From positions 19,818-83,817 of the forward strand of contig JAHHHP010000018.1 in NCBI GenBank assembly GCA_019359275.1: a stretch of 64,000 nucleotides of DNA, in the 5' to 3' direction. This DNA comes from Myxacorys chilensis ATA2-1-KO14 (lineage in GTDB: Bacteria > Cyanobacteriota > Cyanobacteriia > Leptolyngbyales > Leptolyngbyaceae). The notes beneath the pieces are model-generated. The model ran no database searches and was not told where the DNA came from. It was given only the letters and a program-made list of their open reading frames with translations. Shown piece after piece: positions 1 to 8,376 of the stretch; the first letter of the stretch is position 1, and the number at the start of each line of letters is the position of its first letter. A program made the translations under genes and the position numbers.

Positions 1-423
1 TGCGGTTTCGCTTAGATCGTGTCATTTAATAGGAGGTTAGTTTTGGAAGACAACTCAGACTTACTGTAAAAACAAAAAGTTTGGGCAATCCATCACAACT
101 CCTAACCTGCTTCTTATTTACAATGTGCGGCTACCGATTTTGTCGATTATTGAAAGCCACTAGTTGAGTGGGCAACTTTAGTTAAAGATCATAGATTTCT
201 TTCGGGAATCGACGACTTCCGCCCTGTATCTAACAAATTAGGGTGAGCATTTATGGTTAATTGATGAGTAAGGCAAGGAAACATTCAGCTTTTACGGTGC
301 AGTTTTGACTGACATTTTTTGAATCACAAATAAAGGAATCGAAATTTTGATCTAGCTATACCGTCAAAAAGCAATCCTTGATATGATATCGCGTGTCATT
401 GGTGTGGTGTGTAAGGAGCAAAA
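1..423. other. Intergenic region upstream of murC
   Basis: AT-rich stretch with stops in every frame. No coding remnant or RNA gene was recognised. An AAGGAG ribosome binding site lies 6 nt before the murC ATG. The promoter of murC should lie here but no convincing -35/-10 pair was picked out. Confidence 0.5.
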
Positions 424-1923
424 ATGCTGACTTCCGTTGACTTCAGCGGCAGACCATTTCATTTCATCGGCATTGGTGGAATTGGAATGTCAGCCCTTGC
501 TTATGTTCTGCTCGAACGTAAGCTGCCAGTTTCTGGTTCGGATCTGCGTCTCAGTCATATTACAGAGCGACTAAAAACGTTAGGCGCTCACATTTTTTTA
601 AGTCAGGATGCTTCAAATCTTGAGCATTTTTCTCAAGTCCGCGCTGAAGCTGAGGTGATGGCGATCGCGTCTTCTGTCGCTACGGTTACACCGATTGCCA
701 ATCGCCGCTTGACTGGTTCCTCTATGGTTTTGCCGCAAGTCATTTGTTCGACTGCCATCAATGAATCTAATGCTGAATATCAAGCCGCATTAGAGCTAGG
801 ATGTCCGATCTTTCATCGATCTGACTTACTCGCTGCGCTGATCAAGGACTATCGAAGCATTGCGATCGCAGGCACTCACGGCAAGACGACAACGAGCAGT
901 TTGATTAGCTATTTGTTGCTCGAAGCGGATCTCGATCCGACGGTAATCGTCGGCGGCGAGGTCAAAGCGTGGCAAGGCAACGCTCGGTTTGGACAGGGTG
1001 ACTATTTAGTAGCAGAAGCCGATGAGTCCGACGGGTCACTAGTGAAGTTTGAGCCGTATGTTGGCATTATTACTAACGCCGAACTCGATCATCCCGATCA
1101 CTACAGCAGTCTAGATGAAGTAGTCGAAATCTTCCAAACGTTTGCAAGCCGCTGCAAAGTGACAATTGGCTGCATCGATTGTGAAACTGTGCGCGATCGC
1201 ATTACTCCAAACATCTCCTACAGCCTCAATCCAGACTCTGGCGCAGACTACACCGTTGATCAGATCCGCTATCAGGGAGATGGTACAACTGCACGAGTGT
1301 TAGAACATGGGCAGGTTTTAGGACAACTCAATATTCAATTGCTGGGTCATCACAATTTGAGCAATGCGATCGCGGCGGTTGCGGTGGGTCGATTACTAGG
1401 GCTTGAATTTCCGGTGATTGCTCGTGCTTTAGCCTCCTTTGAGGGCGCACGGCGTCGCTTTGAGCATCGTGGAGCCGCAAACAACATTCTGTTTATCGAT
1501 GATTACGCTCACCACCCCAGTGAAATTCGGGCGACCTTGAGTTCCGCTCGCTTACAGGCGGCAGAATCTTCGCCAAAGCGCCGGGTTGTGGCAGTCTTTC
1601 AACCGCACCGCTATAGCCGCACCGCAACCTTTTTAACAGAGTTTGCCGAATCCTTCCGGGATGCTGATGTAGTTGTCCTGAGTGATATTTATAGTGCAGG
1701 TGAACCTGATTCTGGGCAGATTAACGGTCAGCAAGTTGCTGATTTATTCGCCACACGCCATTCGAGGGTACACTACCAACCGACGCTACCTGCCATTAGC
1801 AATTTTCTAGCAGCAACGCTGGCTCCTGGTGATCTGGTCATCTTTTTGGGGGCCGGAAATCTGAACCAACTCATCCCGGACGCGATCTCAACTCAGCAAG
1901 TGGCTGAGAAAGCAGCTTCTTAA
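424..1923 (+). CDS. murC: UDP-N-acetylmuramate--L-alanine ligase
   Basis: Cytoplasmic Mur ligase that joins L-alanine to UDP-MurNAc with ATP, an essential early step of peptidoglycan synthesis. The 499-residue length is normal for the family. The N-terminal UDP-binding loop reads GIGGIGMS near residue 16. The ATP loop GTHGKTTTSS begins at residue 150. A central EADESD segment and the C-terminal motifs DDYAHHP and PHRYSRT are typical of MurC. An AAGGAG site 6 nt before the ATG supports the start. murB follows 88 nt downstream on the same strand, the usual cyanobacterial murC-murB order, so co-transcription is likely. Confidence 0.97.
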   Translation: MLTSVDFSGRPFHFIGIGGIGMSALAYVLLERKLPVSGSDLRLSHITERLKTLGAHIFLSQDASNLEHFSQVRAEAEVMAIASSVATVTPIANRRLTGSSMVLPQVICSTAINESNAEYQAALELGCPIFHRSDLLAALIKDYRSIAIAGTHGKTTTSSLISYLLLEADLDPTVIVGGEVKAWQGNARFGQGDYLVAEADESDGSLVKFEPYVGIITNAELDHPDHYSSLDEVVEIFQTFASRCKVTIGCIDCETVRDRITPNISYSLNPDSGADYTVDQIRYQGDGTTARVLEHGQVLGQLNIQLLGHHNLSNAIAAVAVGRLLGLEFPVIARALASFEGARRRFEHRGAANNILFIDDYAHHPSEIRATLSSARLQAAESSPKRRVVAVFQPHRYSRTATFLTEFAESFRDADVVVLSDIYSAGEPDSGQINGQQVADLFATRHSRVHYQPTLPAISNFLAATLAPGDLVIFLGAGNLNQLIPDAISTQQVAEKAAS

Positions 1924-2011
1924 TTTTGTCTGCGCTGTGAATGCTTAAGCTTCCTCAGCGAGACTCGCCTCGGTCTCGGGTTGGAGCCTTCAAAAAAATA
2001 ACGAAACCCAT

Positions 2012-3052
2012 ATGACTCTCTCTAGTGATCCTCGGACTGTTCCCGCTTCTGTGAAGCTCGGCTTTTCTGGCACAGGACTTTACGCCCGCCCCACCGCCCG
2101 ATTAGCACCGATCGCGGCTCCGGAGGAACCGCACAAAAAGCTGGCCATGATCCCCCTCCCTGGTACTGACTTGATGATCAAAGCGAATGTTCCAATGGCA
2201 TCGCTAACGTCATTTCGAGTGGGCGGCCCGGCAGAATGGTATATTGCGCCGAGGCGGCTCGACGAGCTACACGCGAGTTTAGATTGGGCGCGATCGCAAG
2301 GGCTGCCAGTGACGATGCTGGGAGCCGGATCGAATTTGCTTGTAAGCGATCGCGGCATTTCAGGACTCGTGATTTCAACTCGGTTTTTGCGCTATGCCGA
2401 ATTCGACGAAGCGAGCGGACGGGTGACGGTTGGGGCAGGGGAACCGTTGCCGAGATTAGCGTGGAGACTTGCCGATCGCGGCTGGCAAGGGTTTGAATGG
2501 GCAGTTGGCATTCCCGGTACGGTGGGCGGTGCTGTGGTGATGAACGCAGGCGCACACGGAGACTGTGTAGCAGATATTTTGGTAGACACTCAGGTCGTCC
2601 TTCCAAACGGCTCAACCAAAATTCTGACTCCAGATGATCTGAAATATCAGTATCGAACTTCTGCCCTCCAAGGCAGCCAGAAGCTCGTCACTCAAGCCAC
2701 TTTTCAACTACAGCCGAGCGCTAATCCAACGGAGCTAGTCGCTCTCACAGACGCCCACAAGCAACAGCGACAGCGTACACAACCCTACGACTTCCCCAGC
2801 TGTGGGAGCGTGTTCCGAAATCCTGACTCTCATAAAGCGGGCTGGCTGATCGAGCAGGTGGGACTAAAGGGGCATCAAATTGGGGGCGCTCAAGTCGCTC
2901 AGCGCCACGCTAATTTCATTTTGAACTGCGGTGGTGCTACGGCGACAGACATCTTTCAACTGATTCACCACGTTCAATCTCGGGTTCAGCAAGAATGGTC
3001 GTTGTGGCTAGAGCCAGAAGTCAAGATGCTAGGTGAATTCCAGATAAGTTAG
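2012..3052 (+). CDS. murB: UDP-N-acetylmuramate dehydrogenase (MurB)
   Basis: FAD-dependent reductase that converts UDP-GlcNAc-enolpyruvate to UDP-MurNAc using NADPH, the step before MurC. FAD-binding motifs are visible: TSFRVGGPA, GAGSNLL and GIPGTVGGAVVMNAGAHG. The catalytic serine region is PSCGSVFRNP, and a C-terminal LEPEVK supplies the conserved glutamate, so this is a type II/III-like MurB. The first 50 or so residues precede the conserved core and are a low-complexity extension; a later start near M46 or M55 cannot be excluded. It lies directly behind murC. Confidence 0.95.
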   Translation: MTLSSDPRTVPASVKLGFSGTGLYARPTARLAPIAAPEEPHKKLAMIPLPGTDLMIKANVPMASLTSFRVGGPAEWYIAPRRLDELHASLDWARSQGLPVTMLGAGSNLLVSDRGISGLVISTRFLRYAEFDEASGRVTVGAGEPLPRLAWRLADRGWQGFEWAVGIPGTVGGAVVMNAGAHGDCVADILVDTQVVLPNGSTKILTPDDLKYQYRTSALQGSQKLVTQATFQLQPSANPTELVALTDAHKQQRQRTQPYDFPSCGSVFRNPDSHKAGWLIEQVGLKGHQIGGAQVAQRHANFILNCGGATATDIFQLIHHVQSRVQQEWSLWLEPEVKMLGEFQIS

Positions 3053-3337
3053 GTATGGTGAGTGATTTGAGAGTGAGAGGTATGCTGCCTCTAGAGGTTT
3101 CCTTTAACGCAAATAGGTGGAATCGTTAGAAGCAGACTGGTGCTTGGTGTAAGGCCTACGATCGCGTCTTGACGAGATGGACTCTACTTACTGTATCGGT
3201 TATCTTCACCCAATAAAGTTACAAATTACGAACCGCACTTTAAGCTTGTGGCTCGAATTCGGCTAATGTCTCGAACTGATGTCATGATTCAGCGAGCCGA
3301 TGTCATAATGTAGCTGTTTGACTTTACACAGGAAGTT

Positions 3338-3688
3338 ATGTCACAAGGACAGGGATTCGGCTTCGGGCTTGGCAAGATGAAAGAGTTTGCTGACGCCATC
3401 AAGAAAGCGCAACAAGTTCAAGAAGGGGCAAAGAAACTTCAGGAAGAACTAGAGGCGATGGAGATCGAAGGTGAAGCAGGCGGCGGCATCGTCAAGGTGG
3501 TGATGAGCGGCAACCAAGAACCTTTGCGTGTCGTTCTGACGCCAGAAGCGTTGCAAGAAGAGGCGGATGTGTTGTCTGACTTGGTGTTGGCAGCGATGAA
3601 AGATTCTTATACAAAATCTACCGCCACCATGCGCGAGAAGATGGAAGACCTCACGGGTGGTTTGAATCTTCCAGGAATGATGGGCTAA
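3338..3688 (+). CDS. YbaB/EbfC family nucleoid-associated protein
   Basis: Small 116-residue DNA-binding protein of the YbaB/EbfC family, which form dimers with a tweezer-like shape and bind DNA in the nucleoid. Visible family marks are the charged helix with repeated KKAQQVQE and KKLQEELE, the [14 protein letters not shown] strand segment and the C-terminal glycine-rich [10 protein letters not shown]. In cyanobacteria it is commonly found close to murB, as here. A hairpin lies between this gene and the phosphatase gene that follows. Confidence 0.9.
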   Translation: MSQGQGFGFGLGKMKEFADAIKKAQQVQEGAKKLQEELEAMEIEGEAGGGIVKVVMSGNQEPLRVVLTPEALQEEADVLSDLVLAAMKDSYTKSTATMREKMEDLTGGLNLPGMMG

Positions 3689-3759
3689 ACGTTGTTGGAC
3701 GTAGGTTCTAGAACGCAGGTTCTACAAGGTCCTACAACGGTTTTCATAAAGCAAAATAA

Positions 3760-3802
3760 GATTGAACCGGGCGATATGATGGACTGATTGCCCGGTTCAA
3801 TC
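3760..3802 (+). terminator. Perfect 13-bp inverted repeat before the phosphatase gene
   Basis: Arms at 3760-3772 and 3790-3802 (GATTGAACCGGGC and its exact complement) with a 17-nt loop. There is no clear T-run after the right arm. It may end the ybaB transcript, or form a hairpin in the leader of the phosphatase gene, whose ATG lies 11 nt after the right arm. Confidence 0.55.
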
Positions 3803-3813
3803 GTATTAGGTCT

Positions 3814-4302
3814 ATGGCTTATAAATTGCTGTTTGTCTGTTTGGGAAATATCTGTCGCTCTCCGTCGGCTGAGAACATCATGAATCATTTGGTTCGGGAT
3901 GCAGGGTTGAGCGGCGAAATTGCGTGTGATTCTGCTGGAACATCGAGCTACCACATTGGCAGTCCGCCCGATCGCAGAATGACGATCGCAGCTAAGGCGC
4001 AAGGAATTGATCTGGTTGGTCAGGCGCGGCAATTTGTGCGATCGGACTTTGAAGAATTTGATTTGATCCTAGCGATGGATCGCGAAAACTATGAGGAAAT
4101 CTGTTCTGTTGACCGGGCTGGGACGCACCGCGACAAGGTTCGCTTGATGTGTAATTTTTGCACTCGTCACACCCTCAAGGAAGTGCCTGATCCTTACTAC
4201 GGCGGTGAAGAAGGATTTAATCAGGTGATTGACTTGTTGATGGATGCTTGCGAAGGATTGTTGAACTACGTGATTCGAGAAAAAGAACTAGTTCGCCGCT
4301 AA
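3814..4302 (+). CDS. Low molecular weight protein-tyrosine phosphatase
   Basis: Cytoplasmic phosphatase that removes phosphate from tyrosine residues through a cysteinyl-phosphate intermediate. The P-loop C9-x5-R15-S is at the N-terminus (VCLGNICRSPSAE), and the general acid loop DPYYGG is near residue 129. The 162-residue length is standard. A strong hairpin sits 11 nt before the ATG and may affect translation. No partner kinase is visible nearby. In cyanobacteria such enzymes have been linked to exopolysaccharide control, but nothing in the window ties this gene to that. Confidence 0.95.
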   Translation: MAYKLLFVCLGNICRSPSAENIMNHLVRDAGLSGEIACDSAGTSSYHIGSPPDRRMTIAAKAQGIDLVGQARQFVRSDFEEFDLILAMDRENYEEICSVDRAGTHRDKVRLMCNFCTRHTLKEVPDPYYGGEEGFNQVIDLLMDACEGLLNYVIREKELVRR

Positions 4303-4369
4303 AGCGGTTTGTTATCTCGCTTTGGAGTTTGGGGCTAAATGATGTTGAAGCAATTGGTAAGACATCATC

Positions 4370-5140
4370 ATGAATTCAATTACTGCGAATTCATCTGTTA
4401 AGTTTCGCGTGGCAACTTGGAATCTTGAACGCCCCAAGCAAAATGGCTGGATCAAAAATCAGCGCCGTCTCGATCAGATTCTCGATATTGATGCAGATGT
4501 GTGGGTACTGACTGAAACGAACGCCGCGATCGCTCTTGGAAGCGATTACGAGTCTGTTGCGTCTTGCGCCTCCGAGTATTACGAAGCCGGTGAAAATCTT
4601 GCAACGATTTGGTCACGCTGGAAGATACGGAGTTGCATTCCCACCTTTGATCCGACTTATGCGGTTTGTGCTGAAGTGGATTCACCGTTCGGCGCAATGC
4701 TTGTTTATGGAACTGTCATCCCTTACGCCAACGAGAAAGGCATCAGTGGGACGGCTAAGCGATGGGAAGAGCATCGCCAATCCATTCGTCAGCATCATCA
4801 GGATTGGTTACGCATTGGGAAGCAGTACCCCAATCATCTAATGTGCGTTGCAGGCGATTTCAATCAAAGTCGAGATGGTTCGGGTTGGTACGAAGAAAAA
4901 GAGTCAGTTGGGCTGTTGAGTGCAGCCTTAAACGATCTTTCACTCGACTGTGTGACGAAGGAAAATATGATGGAGAGAGGGCTTTCGCGGGCAACGGTGG
5001 ATCACATTTGTTTGTCTAAGAGTTTAGTGCCTCATCTGGTGAATGTCGGGGCTTGGGAGGGAACCACGCCAGAGAAGGGGAAAATGAGCGACCACAATGG
5101 TGTGTTTGTGGACATGATGGCGGAAGTGACCGCAAGATAA
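4370..5140 (+). CDS. Endonuclease/exonuclease/phosphatase (EEP) fold protein
   Basis: 256-residue protein with marks of the EEP (DNase I-like) fold: an N-terminal RVATWNLERP, a metal-binding glutamate in VWVLTETNAAI, VAGDFNQSRDG in the middle and a C-terminal MSDHNGVFVD. These give the N, E, D-x-N and D-H residues used by Mg-dependent phosphodiesterases of this superfamily. No signal peptide is seen, so it is likely cytoplasmic. Substrate cannot be assigned: it could act on nucleic acid or on a small phosphoester. It lies 67 nt after the phosphatase gene on the same strand. Confidence 0.8.
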   Translation: MNSITANSSVKFRVATWNLERPKQNGWIKNQRRLDQILDIDADVWVLTETNAAIALGSDYESVASCASEYYEAGENLATIWSRWKIRSCIPTFDPTYAVCAEVDSPFGAMLVYGTVIPYANEKGISGTAKRWEEHRQSIRQHHQDWLRIGKQYPNHLMCVAGDFNQSRDGSGWYEEKESVGLLSAALNDLSLDCVTKENMMERGLSRATVDHICLSKSLVPHLVNVGAWEGTTPEKGKMSDHNGVFVDMMAEVTAR

Positions 5141-5197
5141 CCCGTTGCGGCCTTGAAAAATTTGCTCTACTAAAACCAAAATGTCTCCCAACCCAAG

Positions 5198-5851
5198 CTA
5201 ATCTACAAGCTGATGCTCGATTGCATAGCGGACTAATTCTGCTCGATTGTTGGTGTCTGTTTTTCTAAGCAAACTACTGACATACTTCTCGACGGTGCGA
5301 GAACTGAGATGAAGCTGGCCCCCGATTTGACCGTTCGAGAGTCCATCGCTAAGCAAGATCAGCACCTCTTTCTCGCGGGATGTTAAGTCAATGAGCGACG
5401 GGGGATATTTGCTGAGGGACTCCGGTCGCTCCGTTGGTTCTGCCGCTTGCATCCGCGATCGCCATTCTGACTCGATCATCTGCACCCGATCAAGCAAATT
5501 TCGGACGACCGCGCCTAGCTCGGTCAACTCGAACGGTTTTGCCAAATAGACATCACAGCCTAGCTGATAGCCTAAAACCCGTTCTTGAGAATCTGTCCGT
5601 CCTGTTAGAAACACCACAGGTAGCAACCGCATTGAAGGACGTTTGCGGACTTGCTTAACGAATTCATAGCCATCCATCTGTGGCATGGTGACATCAGTAA
5701 CGATTAAATGGGGCTGATCGGTTTCAACTAGGGCAAACGCTTCCTTGCCGTTCTCAGCTGACAAGACTGAGTAACCGCAGGATTCGAGGTAATCACTGAT
5801 TGAGAGGCGAGTGCCTAAGTCGTCTTCAGCTACGAGAATGGTCAACGGCAT
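5198..5851 (-). CDS. NarL/LuxR-type response regulator
   Basis: 217-residue two-component response regulator. Receiver domain occupies roughly residues 1-120: acidic pair EDD near the N-terminus, phosphoacceptor Asp in LIVTDVTMPQMDG, and the conserved KPF near residue 105. The C-terminus is a LuxR-type helix-turn-helix with the hallmark LTSREKEVLILLSDGLSN and SSRTVEKYVSSLLRK. ATG at 5851 was preferred over a TTG nine bases upstream. No cognate kinase lies beside it, so it is an orphan by position. Its target genes are unknown. Confidence 0.92.
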   Translation of the reverse strand: MPLTILVAEDDLGTRLSISDYLESCGYSVLSAENGKEAFALVETDQPHLIVTDVTMPQMDGYEFVKQVRKRPSMRLLPVVFLTGRTDSQERVLGYQLGCDVYLAKPFELTELGAVVRNLLDRVQMIESEWRSRMQAAEPTERPESLSKYPPSLIDLTSREKEVLILLSDGLSNGQIGGQLHLSSRTVEKYVSSLLRKTDTNNRAELVRYAIEHQLVD

Positions 5852-5912
5852 GGACAACAAGCATGTAAATGCGAACAGGGTGGATAAAGCCAGAAGACCA
5901 GGTAAGACGCCA

Positions 5913-6353
5913 CTATGCCGTCGTCAGATAGTTGAGGTCTTGTAGGAGTCGATTGGCTGTATTCATATCGTAGGGGAAGGGTTGCCGAAGTGGGCGATAG
6001 TCTCGTTCGCAAGCTGCTCCATGTCTTAATACAGCATTGACTAAAACACATGGCTCAGCGCTTGAGTTGATTGCCCCGTGAGGAACGCCAGGAGGAACCT
6101 TAACGATCGTGGGTTGCCTTTCAGTTAGCGGAATGTATTGATACCTACGATTTTGTAACACAACCAGAATGAAGCTTCCGCGCACCACAAGCAGTTGATC
6201 GGTTTGAAAGTGATGTACGAACAGGTCATCAATTGTACCAGCCGGAACATTGACCAACATCGTTTCGTGGCTTGATTGGGGCGTGTAGAATTCTGCCATT
6301 CCGCCTTTCACCGATGCTAATGGAATAATTTCAATACCGCGTTTCAGACCCAT
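5913..6353 (-). CDS. Cupin-fold protein, dTDP-sugar epimerase-like
   Basis: 146-residue single-domain protein with a double-stranded beta-helix (cupin) pattern: VHHFQTDQLLVVRGSFILVV followed by VKVPPGVPHGAINSS. The two histidines, an aspartate-glutamine pair and the PPGVPHG turn resemble RmlC-like and other small cupins, though the residues of true dTDP-4-dehydrorhamnose 3,5-epimerase are not clearly complete. It ends 61 nt from the response regulator on the same strand and may share its transcript. A divergent promoter region separates it from the four-gene operon that begins at 6640. Confidence 0.7.
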   Translation of the reverse strand: MGLKRGIEIIPLASVKGGMAEFYTPQSSHETMLVNVPAGTIDDLFVHHFQTDQLLVVRGSFILVVLQNRRYQYIPLTERQPTIVKVPPGVPHGAINSSAEPCVLVNAVLRHGAACERDYRPLRQPFPYDMNTANRLLQDLNYLTTA

Positions 6354-6639
6354 AGCGATTGTCCTCTAGTAGCTCTGGTTTAAGGGTAAGGTATCTAAAC
6401 ATAAAATTTTGTCTTTACTATCACAAGATGCACCATTTTATGATAAAGAGCCTTCTATGGATAAAGAGCTTTCTAAGACTCAGCCTGATTCTTTGCCTAC
6501 CTATCGGTTAAAAATCTGAGTTAAAACTGCGAATTTACGATCGCTGAATGGCTTGACTTATTGCTTTTAGTACACTAATACTATTAATAGTACTTCTGTA
6601 CTATAGTGATAGGGTGATTCGCTAGCCTCAGGAGCCGCC
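6354..6639. promoter_or_regulatory. Divergent promoter region with a 14-bp perfect palindrome
   Basis: This 286-nt AT-rich spacer separates the cupin gene from the plus-strand operon. It contains the perfect palindrome TACTATTAATAGTA at 6579-6592, inside a run rich in TAGTAC and GTACTA steps (6569-6605), about 48 nt before the first ATG. It looks like an operator for a dimeric regulator of the downstream operon. That role is inferred. Confidence 0.4.
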
Positions 6640-7545
6640 ATGACAGAACTAAAAGCAGACAGCCAATCCACACGAGTACAAGGACAATCTAGTGCAAAGA
6701 CGCGGCGCACGTCTCGGCTAGCAGATCAGCCAGTATCGCCTGAGGGGAGTGAATCGGTTGCTTCAGAACCGGAGGTAGCCCCGAAGCGAAAGCGCCAGTT
6801 GAACACTAAGACCCCTGCAAAAACGAAGCGTCAGGCGGCTACTAAATCTAAGCAGACCATTTCTACCCAAGTCAAACCCATCTGGGATGTGTCTCGCTCT
6901 ACGATCGCGTCTCGGTTTGCCCAACTGGAACAAGAGCTTCAACACATTAGCCAACAGTCCGCCTCCATTGTAGAAGAGATGGAAGCGCTGAGAGCGATCG
7001 CACAAGATGTTGATGCCTCTGACCGAAAAGCATCAGGTCTTGAACTGCCGGTCTATTCTGCCAAATCTGATTCTGCCAAATCTGAAGAATCTGCTCAGCC
7101 TTCTAGTCCAGCCGCATCAGAATCCCTTCCAGAACTTCAGATGCCGGAACTTCAGATGCCAGAGGTCATGCAAGCCCGAACAGCTTCCTCGCCTATTCCT
7201 GCTTTCTCTGCCTCTTCCCGTCGTCCTTCCCGGCGGAGTCGGCGTCACACCTTGAAGTCTGTTGCTTTGCAAGTTTGGCAGCGAGCAACGCATTTGCCCT
7301 CCAAACCATCTGCCATTGCCCTTGATGCCCTGCTGTGGATCTTGGCATCAATCGGGTTGCGGTACGGACTGAGCGCGATCGCAAGTAGCTTGCCAGCACT
7401 AGCCCTGCCGATCTCGATGTTGGTATTTGTTCCGGCACTGATGGCAATTTATGCAGCGCTATTTCTGCCTCAAGTCAATTCGGTCAGCGTTTATCGCTTA
7501 CTGCTGATTACCGTTGGGTTGCTGATTGGAGGGAAGTTTCTGTGA
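6640..7545 (+). CDS. Unknown protein with basic disordered N-terminus, coiled coil and C-terminal membrane helices
   Basis: 301-residue protein that I do not recognise. Residues 1-90 are disordered and rich in Lys, Arg, Thr and Ala, with histone H1-like runs such as KTPAKTKRQAATKSK. A heptad-like helix follows near residues 90-130 (FAQLEQELQHISQQ). Then comes a Ser/Pro-rich linker with the repeated ELQMPELQMPE, a basic patch RRPSRRSRRH, and two or three hydrophobic segments from about residue 220 to the end. It is the first gene of a four-gene operon; its stop codon overlaps the next start as TGATG. Confidence 0.75.
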   Translation: MTELKADSQSTRVQGQSSAKTRRTSRLADQPVSPEGSESVASEPEVAPKRKRQLNTKTPAKTKRQAATKSKQTISTQVKPIWDVSRSTIASRFAQLEQELQHISQQSASIVEEMEALRAIAQDVDASDRKASGLELPVYSAKSDSAKSEESAQPSSPAASESLPELQMPELQMPEVMQARTASSPIPAFSASSRRPSRRSRRHTLKSVALQVWQRATHLPSKPSAIALDALLWILASIGLRYGLSAIASSLPALALPISMLVFVPALMAIYAALFLPQVNSVSVYRLLLITVGLLIGGKFL

Positions 7546-7949
7546 TGTATGTTCGTAAGCTTGAAACACTTACCTTAAAACAATGGTTGGCGGGAGGAGC
7601 TGCATTGCTCGTGATCGCACTGCTTCTAGAGTCACACAGTTTGCCCTCGTTTGGCAGTAAAGCTAGCGAAACCTGTCAGAAGGTCACGAAGACAGACAGC
7701 AAACTTTCAAAAGACCAAATTGCAAAGCTCCTCACGGTTGAGCAAGGAGCCACTAAGAGTAAGGTTCGCGGAATTTTAAAGGAGCCTCATTGCAAATTGC
7801 CAAAGGTTCAGGTTCGAGCCGATACGCCACCTGAGCGAGACGTTTACCTAGTTGACGCCGATGATTTTGTGGAGCTTCAGCCAAAGACTCAACTGGTGGT
7901 TTTATACGATGGGGATGAGTATAAAGGGTTTCGGTTCTGGGTGCATTAA
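7545..7949 (+). CDS. Unknown membrane-anchored protein, second gene of the envelope operon
   Basis: 134-residue protein with one N-terminal membrane segment (LAGGAALLVIALLLES) and a small outer domain that includes GATKSKVRGILKEPHCKLP and ends in YDGDEYKGFRFWVH. The domain has two cysteines that could pair. The ATG at 7545 overlaps the preceding stop (TGATG), which points to translational coupling; a GTG at 7542 is the alternative. The C-terminal 41 nt overlap the start of the next gene. No known family was recognised. Confidence 0.7.
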   Translation: MYVRKLETLTLKQWLAGGAALLVIALLLESHSLPSFGSKASETCQKVTKTDSKLSKDQIAKLLTVEQGATKSKVRGILKEPHCKLPKVQVRADTPPERDVYLVDADDFVELQPKTQLVVLYDGDEYKGFRFWVH

Positions 7950-8376
7950 GGCAGGACTGATCGCCCTGTTGGCTGGCGGATGCCAATTGCAGTCTGCTAC
8001 CCGCTCTAAAACTAATGTGCCGCTTTACCAATCCTGGCAATTGCAGCCGGGAGATGCGATCGCGGGCTACAAGGTTGCAGGTGGTTTGGGCGACATCTCC
8101 ATTGTGCTAAACGGCAAGCCGGTGTTTGCGCCCTACGACGGAGACACGTTTCTTGATCAGCGAGGCTGCCTTTATTTCTCAACTCCAACGATTCCGGCTT
8201 ACTTGTTTCGATATTGTGGGCTGCGATCACCGACGATTGGCTCACTCAAGCAAGGACAACCGCTTGGAACAGCAACGATTCTGCAATTTGCGGCGCTGCT
8301 GAAGCAGCCAGATAAAACCTGGGCAATTGTTGAACCCGATAGAACCCTTTTGCAACGAACCTTAAAAACACCATGA
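7909..8376 (+). CDS. Predicted lipoprotein of unknown function, third gene of the envelope operon
   Basis: 155-residue protein starting with a lipoprotein signal: a short basic n-region, a hydrophobic stretch and the lipobox LAGGC, so it should be anchored to a membrane after cleavage. The mature part has a beta-rich pattern (GDAIAGYKVAGGLGDISIVL, PVFAPYDGDTF) reminiscent of beta-hairpin or M23-like folds, but no zinc ligands of a peptidase were found. The start at 7909 was chosen because it gives a proper signal peptide; ATG at 7915 is equally possible. It overlaps both neighbours (41 nt and 4 nt). Confidence 0.7.
   Translation: MGMSIKGFGSGCIKAGLIALLAGGCQLQSATRSKTNVPLYQSWQLQPGDAIAGYKVAGGLGDISIVLNGKPVFAPYDGDTFLDQRGCLYFSTPTIPAYLFRYCGLRSPTIGSLKQGQPLGTATILQFAALLKQPDKTWAIVEPDRTLLQRTLKTP

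Noticed and set aside
6457..6519. Possible 20-residue peptide (MDKELSKTQ...) in the divergent promoter region
   Set aside because: No ribosome binding site and no known small-protein family.
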